From IMG/VR virus record IMGVR_UViG_3300037247_001217, positions 1 to 42,752 of that record: a DNA stretch of 42,752 nucleotides. One strand, given 5' to 3'. A program made the position numbers and the translations under genes. The DNA is from a virus. This document shows positions 37,369-42,752 of the stretch, piece after piece. The notes under the pieces are model-generated. The model had not been told where the DNA came from, did not search any database, and saw only the letters and a list, made by a program, of their open reading frames with translations. Each line of letters opens with the position of its first letter. The first letter of the stretch is position 1.

Positions 37369-38034
37369 ATGGTCGAGATCACCTTTGAGCTCGCGAACGG
37401 TCAGATCCAAGCGATCGAGATCGACGCGACGACGAACGAGACGCATGAGGCTTCGGCGGAGGTGACCGAGCATCCGGTCGAGAGGGGGGCGGACATCTCC
37501 GATCACGCCCGGAAGAACCTCGACGCGATCACGCTTCAGGTAGTCGTCTCGAACCAGCCTATCCGGCAACCGGGAACTCAGATGGATGGGGTTCAGAGCG
37601 AACAGCGGGGCCTTGAGATCAGCGATCCCACGACGGGGCTCGTCCTCGCGACGGCGAACGTCCTCGCCTTCGATGGAGAGTTCGATCGGGTTCGGACCGT
37701 CTACGGTGAGCTTCTGCGGCTGATGGAGGAGAGCGTCGTCGTCGGCATCATCACGAGCCTTCGCGAATACGAGAACATGCTCCTTCGCCGCGTCTCTCCC
37801 ATCCGGGAGGCTTCGACCGGTGACTCTCTTCGATGCACGGTCGAAGCGACCGAGGTCCGCATCGTCGATTCAGAGGTCGTGGACGTTCCCGATCCGGAAG
37901 AGACTCGGGGCAGAGACGCGCGCAACCGTGGCCGGCGGAACAACGAAGAGGCCGACGACGAGACGGGAGAGCGAAACACCTCCATTGCCCGGGGACTCCT
38001 CGACAGCATCATCAGCTGGAACGCGGGGCCGTGA
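37369..38034 (+). CDS. Baseplate protein, Dit-like (DUF6046-type)
   Basis: 221 aa. EVTEHPVERGADISDHARKNLDAITLQVVVSNQPI matches the start of Dit-like baseplate proteins in myophages. The rest is beta with an acidic, Asn/Arg-rich C-terminus. It likely sits where the tube meets the baseplate. Order tape measure-Dit-like-hub is standard. Confidence 0.75.
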   Translation: MVEITFELANGQIQAIEIDATTNETHEASAEVTEHPVERGADISDHARKNLDAITLQVVVSNQPIRQPGTQMDGVQSEQRGLEISDPTTGLVLATANVLAFDGEFDRVRTVYGELLRLMEESVVVGIITSLREYENMLLRRVSPIREASTGDSLRCTVEATEVRIVDSEVVDVPDPEETRGRDARNRGRRNNEEADDETGERNTSIARGLLDSIISWNAGP

Positions 38035-38037
38035 CCG

Positions 38038-38409
38038 ATGCCTGAGATCCTCGATACGTCGATCGAGCTCAGCGACTATCGCCAGGTGACGACGCTCGAC
38101 GGGCGCGACTACACGCTCCGGTTCCTCTTCAACCAACGTGAGGGCAAGTGGTACATGAGCCTGTCGGACGAGAGCGACGACTCGATCGTCCACGGCGTGA
38201 AGATCGTCCCGCTGATCTCTCTACTCCGGAAGGTGACCGATGCGCGTCGGCCTCCCGGCGTTCTGATGGCGCGCGATACCACGGCGGCTGACATCGACTT
38301 CGGAGCTGGGGAAAAGGTGGCCGACCTCGATCCCGGCCTGAACGATCTCGGCGCGCGTGTGCTCCTCTTCTACTTCCCCGAGGACGAGCCCCTCGAGGCG
38401 GCGGCGTGA
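38038..38409 (+). CDS. Baseplate plug-like protein (DUF6983/Pam3 gp18-type)
   Basis: 123 aa. TTLDGRDYTLRFLFNQREGKWYMSLSDE and IVHGVKIVPLISLLR match small baseplate proteins of the cyanophage Pam3 plug type. About four bases after the previous stop. Assignment from family pattern and order. Confidence 0.7.
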   Translation: MPEILDTSIELSDYRQVTTLDGRDYTLRFLFNQREGKWYMSLSDESDDSIVHGVKIVPLISLLRKVTDARRPPGVLMARDTTAADIDFGAGEKVADLDPGLNDLGARVLLFYFPEDEPLEAAA

Positions 38410-39270
38410 ATGCCACGCCTCTTCGGCAGATCAGCCGCTCTCACGGTAGGCATCGGGTCGAGCCAGGCGCTTCGATTCACTGAAGTCGATTTCGCCTTCA
38501 CGATTCAGAAGACCCTCGACCGATCGCCGAACACGGCTGAGATCCGGATCTTCAATCTGAGCCAGCAGAGCCGGACCCAGATCGAAGAGACTGAGATCCA
38601 GCAGATCCAACTCGAAGCCGGCTACCAGACCGAGGGCGGCCTCTCGACGATCTTCGTCGGCGACAAGCGCAAGGCCTCATCGATGCGTTCCGGCGTCGAC
38701 ATCATCACAACCATCGAGGGGGCGGATGGGGAGCGCGCGGCGCGGCAGCGCCGGATCAACCGCTCGTTCGGTCCCGGGACCCTCCTGGATAGCGTGATCG
38801 AAACCGTCGCCGGCGTCATGGGTGGAGAGGGCGGGATAGGTCTCGGGAATCTGACCGAGCTCACGCGGAACTCGCTCGACTTCGAGGGGAACGGAGCCGA
38901 GTTTCCCGAGGGGACCGTCGTCAGCGGGAACGCGATGGATATCCTGCGAGGCCTCGTCACGGCCGCCGGCGCGGAGCTGAGCGTTCAAGATCAGAACTTC
39001 CAGATCCTTCGGCGCGGCCAGAACCTGCCCGAGCAAGCCGTCGTCCTCCGCTCGGATACGGGTCTCATCGAGAGCCCCTCAGTCGATTCTGAGGGCGTCG
39101 TGTCGGCCCGCGCGCTCCTGATCCCGGGCATCTTCCCGGGTCGACAGGTCCAGCTACTCAGCGAGTTCGTCTCCGGATTCTTCCGAGTCCAGAAGGCGAC
39201 GTACACTGGCGATACCTCGGTGGGCGCGAACGAGTGGTTCGTCGACATCGAGGCGAAGGCGGCGACCTGA
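38410..39270 (+). CDS. Baseplate hub protein, gp27-like
   Basis: 286 aa. DFAFTIQKTLDRSPNTAEIRIFNLSQQSR and later GNAMDILRGLVTAAGAELSVQDQNFQI match the phage hub (gp27/XkdQ-like) pattern. It forms the ring beneath the tube that holds the spike. One base is shared with the spike gene. Confidence 0.8.
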   Translation: MPRLFGRSAALTVGIGSSQALRFTEVDFAFTIQKTLDRSPNTAEIRIFNLSQQSRTQIEETEIQQIQLEAGYQTEGGLSTIFVGDKRKASSMRSGVDIITTIEGADGERAARQRRINRSFGPGTLLDSVIETVAGVMGGEGGIGLGNLTELTRNSLDFEGNGAEFPEGTVVSGNAMDILRGLVTAAGAELSVQDQNFQILRRGQNLPEQAVVLRSDTGLIESPSVDSEGVVSARALLIPGIFPGRQVQLLSEFVSGFFRVQKATYTGDTSVGANEWFVDIEAKAAT

Positions 39271-39968
39271 TGGCTCTCGATCTCATCACCGATTCACCGG
39301 ACCTGGCCACGATGATCGGCCAGGCGCTCGACTCGAAGCTGGTCGATGTCCACACCGCGATGCCTGGGCGCGTCGAGTCCTATGACAAGGGGAAACAGGT
39401 CGCCAACATCCGGCCTCAGCTGAAGCGGGTCCTTCGCCGTCGCGATGGCTCACGCGTCGCCGAGGAGCTCCCCGTTCTCCCGTGTGTCCCCGTCCGCTTC
39501 CCTCGAGTCGGCGCGTTCTTCATCCACTTCCCCGTGAAGGAGGGAGACTTCGGTTCGCTCATCTTCCACGAATACAGCATCGGCCGATGGCGCTCGATCG
39601 GCGACCAGGTCGATCCGGGGGACACCCGTCGTCACGACCTATCAGGCGCCGAGTTCGTCCCGGGCGTCTTCCCCTCTTCGCTCGCTCTGCCCGATGGCGA
39701 CCTCTCCGACGATCAGATGCGATTCGGAGCGGCCGGGGCCTACGTCATCGAGATCAACAATGCCGGTGAGATCCAGATGCCAGCCGGGGCATCGACGAAA
39801 CTCACCCGCGACGACAGGCTTCAGGCCGAGCTGACGACGCTCCTCGCGGCCATCTCCGGGGCGGGAACGACGACAGGCGATGGCGGGGCCGCTTTCAAGG
39901 CGGCTATCCTTGCAGCGCTGACCACGTGGCCTGGAGCGACCGCTTCGGATACGGTCAAGGGGACCTGA
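39270..39968 (+). CDS. Baseplate spike/puncturing protein, gp138/gpV-like
   Basis: 232 aa. AMPGRVESYDKGKQVANIRPQLKRVL and VPVRFPRVGAFFIHFPVKEGDFGSLIFHEYS, then GDTRRHDLSGAEFVPGVFP match the OB-fold of Gp138-type spikes. GEIQMPAGAST near residue 180 is the start of the spike's beta-helix. Central spike that pierces the outer envelope. Shares a base with both neighbours. Confidence 0.85.
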   Translation: MALDLITDSPDLATMIGQALDSKLVDVHTAMPGRVESYDKGKQVANIRPQLKRVLRRRDGSRVAEELPVLPCVPVRFPRVGAFFIHFPVKEGDFGSLIFHEYSIGRWRSIGDQVDPGDTRRHDLSGAEFVPGVFPSSLALPDGDLSDDQMRFGAAGAYVIEINNAGEIQMPAGASTKLTRDDRLQAELTTLLAAISGAGTTTGDGGAAFKAAILAALTTWPGATASDTVKGT

Positions 39969-40360
39969 TGAATCTGGAGCTCGTCGAAAGCGTGGACGCC
40001 GACAATCTGATCGAGGGCGATCTCCGCCTGACGAATCACCAGTTCACGTTCACGGTGCCCCGGTCATCGACCGCGATCGCCCAGAAACTTCGGAACCGCC
40101 TGAAGTTCTTCCTCGCCGAATGGTTCCTCGACCGCCGGCAGGGGCTCCCGTTCTATCAGCGGATCCTCGTGAAGAACCCGAACAGCCGGGCCATCCGGTC
40201 GATCTTCCGACAGACCATCCTCACGACGGCGGGGATCGCGAGCGTCGACGAACTTCAGCTGACGATCAACGCGGACCGGACTTCGAGGCTCGACTTCCGA
40301 GCGGCGCTCGACGATGGGTCCGAGCCCCTGGTATTCAGTGATTTCATTTTGGGGGTCTGA
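39968..40360 (+). CDS. Baseplate wedge protein, gp25-like
   Basis: 130 aa. SSTAIAQKLRNRLKFFLAEWFLDRRQGLPFYQRILVKN and ILTTAGIASVDELQLTINADR match the gp25/W family (EWFLDRRQGLP is the core). It is the wedge part next to the baseplate J gene. TGATG links it to the spike and to the next gene. Confidence 0.85.
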   Translation: MNLELVESVDADNLIEGDLRLTNHQFTFTVPRSSTAIAQKLRNRLKFFLAEWFLDRRQGLPFYQRILVKNPNSRAIRSIFRQTILTTAGIASVDELQLTINADRTSRLDFRAALDDGSEPLVFSDFILGV

Positions 40361-41544
40361 TGTCGTTCGGACTGACAGCTACGGGATTCAATCGGAAGAC
40401 GGTTCAGGACATCCTCGGCGAGATCGAGGCGAGCCAGAAGTCGCTGATCGATCCCGAGATGGACGTCTCGAGTGAGACGCCGATCGGTCAGCTGAACGGC
40501 ATCTTCGCGGACAAGCTCGGGGAGGAATGGGAGCTCGCCGAGGCCGTCAACGCGAATCAGTACCCCGACACGGCGAGCGACTTCGGTCTCGATGGGGTGA
40601 GCTCGATCACTGGGACCTTCCGCCGGGCGGCGACGAAGGGAACGGTCACGCTCGACCTGAGCCTGAATGCGGGCGTCACCGTCCCGACGGGCTCGATCGC
40701 TGAGGTCACCGGGGATTCGACGAACCGATGGGTCACGACGGCCGACGCCACGAACAGCACGGGATCGCCAGCAGTCGTCCCAGTTGAGGCCGAGGCCGAG
40801 TTCGCCGGCGCCACCGCAGCGAACGCCGGAACGATCGCGGTGATCTCCACGCCGATCGCTGGATGGACGGCGGTCACGAATCCCCTGGACGCCGAGATCG
40901 GCACCGAGATCGACACCGATGCCCAGCTTCGGCTGAGGCGCGAACAGGAGCTTTCCCTCGCCGGCTCCGGAACGGTGAACGCGATCCGCGCCGATCTCCT
41001 CGCGGTCGAGGACGTGACGAGCGTCACGGTCTTTCACAATCCGGGCGACGCTATCGACGTGAACGGACTCCCGCCTCATTCGGTCGAGGCGATCGTTCTG
41101 GGCGGGGCAGACGTTGACGTTCGCGAAGCGCTCTTCGCCACGGTGGGCGGCGGGATCCGCACGATCGGATCAATCACCGGGACCGTCATCGATGACCAGG
41201 GATTCACTCAGGCCTCGAACTTCAGCCGCCCGACGAACGTCCTGATCTGGCTCGAAATCGACATCGACATCACGCCCGCCGACTACCCTTCGAACGGTGA
41301 CGATCTCGTGAAGGCCGCTGTCGTGCTCTTCGGTGCGACGAGCTACATCGTCGGCGGAGACGTCGTCCTTTCGAATCTGAACGTCCCGATCTTCTCGATC
41401 GCAGGCGTCGAAGATGTGACAGAAATCCAAGTCGGCCGAGCCGTCTCCCCCAGCTCGACCGTGAATGAAGTCATCGCGGCGCGCGAGCTCGCGATCCTCG
41501 ACACGACCCGGATCGTGGTAGCTACTTCCGTATTTGTCCCCTGA
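40360..41544 (+). CDS. Baseplate J-like wedge protein
   Basis: 394 aa. DILGEIEASQKSLIDPEMDVSSETPIGQLNGIFADKLGEEWELAEAV and GTEIDTDAQLRLRREQELSLAGSGTVNAIRADLLAVEDV are the Baseplate_J hallmarks. It is the largest wedge subunit. It shares one base with the gp25-like gene. Confidence 0.9.
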   Translation: MSFGLTATGFNRKTVQDILGEIEASQKSLIDPEMDVSSETPIGQLNGIFADKLGEEWELAEAVNANQYPDTASDFGLDGVSSITGTFRRAATKGTVTLDLSLNAGVTVPTGSIAEVTGDSTNRWVTTADATNSTGSPAVVPVEAEAEFAGATAANAGTIAVISTPIAGWTAVTNPLDAEIGTEIDTDAQLRLRREQELSLAGSGTVNAIRADLLAVEDVTSVTVFHNPGDAIDVNGLPPHSVEAIVLGGADVDVREALFATVGGGIRTIGSITGTVIDDQGFTQASNFSRPTNVLIWLEIDIDITPADYPSNGDDLVKAAVVLFGATSYIVGGDVVLSNLNVPIFSIAGVEDVTEIQVGRAVSPSSTVNEVIAARELAILDTTRIVVATSVFVP

Positions 41545-41556
41545 GGAGCTGAAACG

Positions 41557-42009
41557 ATGTCCGCGACCGCTACATCAGTAACCCGTCAGCTCGACGCCTC
41601 CGGCGATTCGATCAAGGGATTCCTGGACGCCGGGAACCGGGTCGTCCAAGGCGTCGTCATCGATCCGGAAGTCGGCGCCGGCGTTCTGACGAGATTCGCG
41701 ACGGCCGGGACCGGCGAGGTCGCCATCCTTATCTCGGCGGCGGCCAGGCGCATCTACCAAGCCGATGTCATAACCGCCGTCGGGGCAGCGGATCCGACCT
41801 GGCTGATGCTCTTCAACACAACGATCGCCCCGGTCGCGACGGACGTTCCCATTTGGAGAGCGCGCGTCGGCGGTGGCTTCGCATCGATTGACGTCGGCGT
41901 CTTCGGCATCGAGCTTACCAGCGGCCTCGGCGTTGCCCTTTCGACGACGCCCGACACGCTGACGCTTGCCGGAGCGAACGACGCATTCTTTCAGGTGGGT
42001 TGGGCCTGA
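41557..42009 (+). CDS. Structural protein after baseplate J, unknown role
   Basis: 150 aa, Ala/Thr/Val-rich, no membrane segment. LISAAARRIYQADVITAVGAADPTW is a small beta pattern. GAGGAGCTGA supplies the ribosome site. Probably a fibre-related or baseplate decoration protein by position. Shares one base with the next gene. Confidence 0.5.
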   Translation: MSATATSVTRQLDASGDSIKGFLDAGNRVVQGVVIDPEVGAGVLTRFATAGTGEVAILISAAARRIYQADVITAVGAADPTWLMLFNTTIAPVATDVPIWRARVGGGFASIDVGVFGIELTSGLGVALSTTPDTLTLAGANDAFFQVGWA

Positions 42010-42731
42010 TGGGCATCTCAGCGGGTGGCGGAGGCGGCGGAGGCGATACGCTTTTTATGAAGTGGAACGGTATCGACACTAGCCAGTTCGAGGCGAGTCC
42101 CGCGTTTCTCCCGTCCGGGTGGTCGGCGCCGTCGCTATCCGTTGTTGCTGACCCGTTGGCGCCGAGCGGGAACGTTCTACGTCTTCAGTTCACGGCGACC
42201 GCCGGCGCGGCGACGATCTATTGGTTGCTCGCAGCCACGCCGCCATGGGAACCGGAGGCAATATCAAAAGACAATCGATCGTTCGACTACGTGCAAGACT
42301 TGACGATCCCCTCCGCGTCCGTCGCGGTGGGACCGGCGTATCTGTGTGACGTATCGGGCACATTCCATGGGCACGCGCATTGCCAGAATGCCATCAACGG
42401 CGTCGCGTCTCGTGTCGACAATGGAGTTGAGACAACGGGTGTCACTCTCGGAACCAAAGGCGAGCCACAGGCAAGCCTGCATGAATACAAAACACATGCA
42501 GGTAAGCAGGCGGGGGCGCCGCCGACGTGGCTTCAGGTCGTCAAAGGCGCGTCGCCCTCCCAAGAGTTGACTATTCGCGAGGACCAGACTGCTGTCGGAG
42601 GTGCGCCGGGCGCGACGTGGAATAGTCTTGCGTGCGATCGTATCGGGATCGCTGTCCTCGCAAGCTTAGCAGCCGGGCACACGTTCGATTTCCGCGCGCT
42701 GAGCTTTGCCCTACGGAAAGAGGCGGCATGA
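42009..42731 (+). CDS. Glycine-rich tail fibre/decoration protein (split by contig ends)
   Basis: 240 aa from ATG 42009. An alternative TTG at 42000 is in frame. ISAGGGGGGGDTLF at the start, then a beta-rich domain with Trp and His clusters; the end (from base 42626) also appears at 2-106. Resembles small fibre or adhesin tips, no family recognised. Codons are less strongly biased than in the neighbouring baseplate genes. ATGA overlaps the micro-ORF at 103 on the circle. Confidence 0.6.
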   Translation: MGISAGGGGGGGDTLFMKWNGIDTSQFEASPAFLPSGWSAPSLSVVADPLAPSGNVLRLQFTATAGAATIYWLLAATPPWEPEAISKDNRSFDYVQDLTIPSASVAVGPAYLCDVSGTFHGHAHCQNAINGVASRVDNGVETTGVTLGTKGEPQASLHEYKTHAGKQAGAPPTWLQVVKGASPSQELTIREDQTAVGGAPGATWNSLACDRIGIAVLASLAAGHTFDFRALSFALRKEAA

Positions 42732-42752
42732 CGCGCACTTGGATGGACGCGG
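42626..42752. repeat. Terminal direct repeat, right copy (circular contig overlap)
   Basis: Identical to bases 1-127. See the left copy. Confidence 0.95.

Noticed and set aside
1-42752. Integrase, partition, tRNA or QueE genes
   Set aside because: No protein with tyrosine or serine recombinase motifs, ParA motif or radical-SAM CxxxCxxC was seen; a tRNA scan was not run, so small RNA genes cannot be fully excluded.

Overview
The window is a complete or near-complete tailed-phage genome, assembled as a circle and cut open inside a tail gene. The first 127 bases are repeated exactly as the last 127, so the unique circle is 42,625 bp. The phage is high in G+C and codon use leans strongly to C/G-ending codons. 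A contractile tail sheath, tail tube, baseplate J, gp25-like wedge and spike make it a myovirus. I found no integrase, partition gene, tRNA or CRISPR array, so a virulent life style is the simplest reading. The host is uncertain. Many gene starts sit 6 to 8 bases after a TANNNT box, the leaderless-transcript layout common in Actinobacteria and Deinococcota. The GH25 endolysin also fits a Gram-positive host, but the lysis region has spanin-like overlapping membrane/coiled-coil genes, which would fit an outer-membrane host.

Layout on the circle. From 1 to 2065: last baseplate/tail genes (DUF2612-like protein, Asp-box propeller fibre). From 2131 to 5767, plus strand: lysis region with membrane proteins, an HExxH membrane protein, a GH25 muramidase and a secreted protein. 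From 13348 down to 5768, minus strand: an early operon of about 15 genes joined by ATGA/GTGA overlaps. It encodes a zinc-ribbon microprotein, a C5-cytosine methyltransferase, a YqaJ-type exonuclease, a RecT annealing protein, a DnaQ-like exonuclease, and QueC, QueD and a DpdA-like transglycosylase. The last three form a 7-deazaguanine DNA-modification module. At 13349-13464 lies a divergent promoter/operator region. From 13465 to 21755, plus strand: HTH regulator, replication initiator with a repeat-rich linker, DnaC-like loader, a DPPY-type methyltransferase, RusA-like resolvase, many small genes and a candidate small terminase. From 21760 to 31323: large terminase, DUF1073 portal, gp7/MuF-like head protein, DUF2213 protease with a nested scaffold start, cement and DUF2184-type capsid protein. 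A reverse-strand cassette (lectin-like protein plus small partner) interrupts this head operon at 27999-29433. From 31371 to 42731: head-tail connectors, DUF3383 sheath, tube, tail chaperone with a -1 frameshift, tape measure and baseplate.

The genes fit one programme. The leftward operon modifies and recombines DNA, the rightward operon replicates and packages it, and the structural genes build a myovirus particle. The most unusual items are: a 19-aa micro-ORF that copies the C-terminal tail of RecT and is coupled on both sides; repeated leaderless TANNNT promoters on both strands; a protease carrying an HTH-like segment just before an internal Shine-Dalgarno/ATG; a nested -1 frameshift; an HExxH membrane protein in the lysis cassette; and at least nine small cysteine-rich, zinc-ribbon-like proteins.
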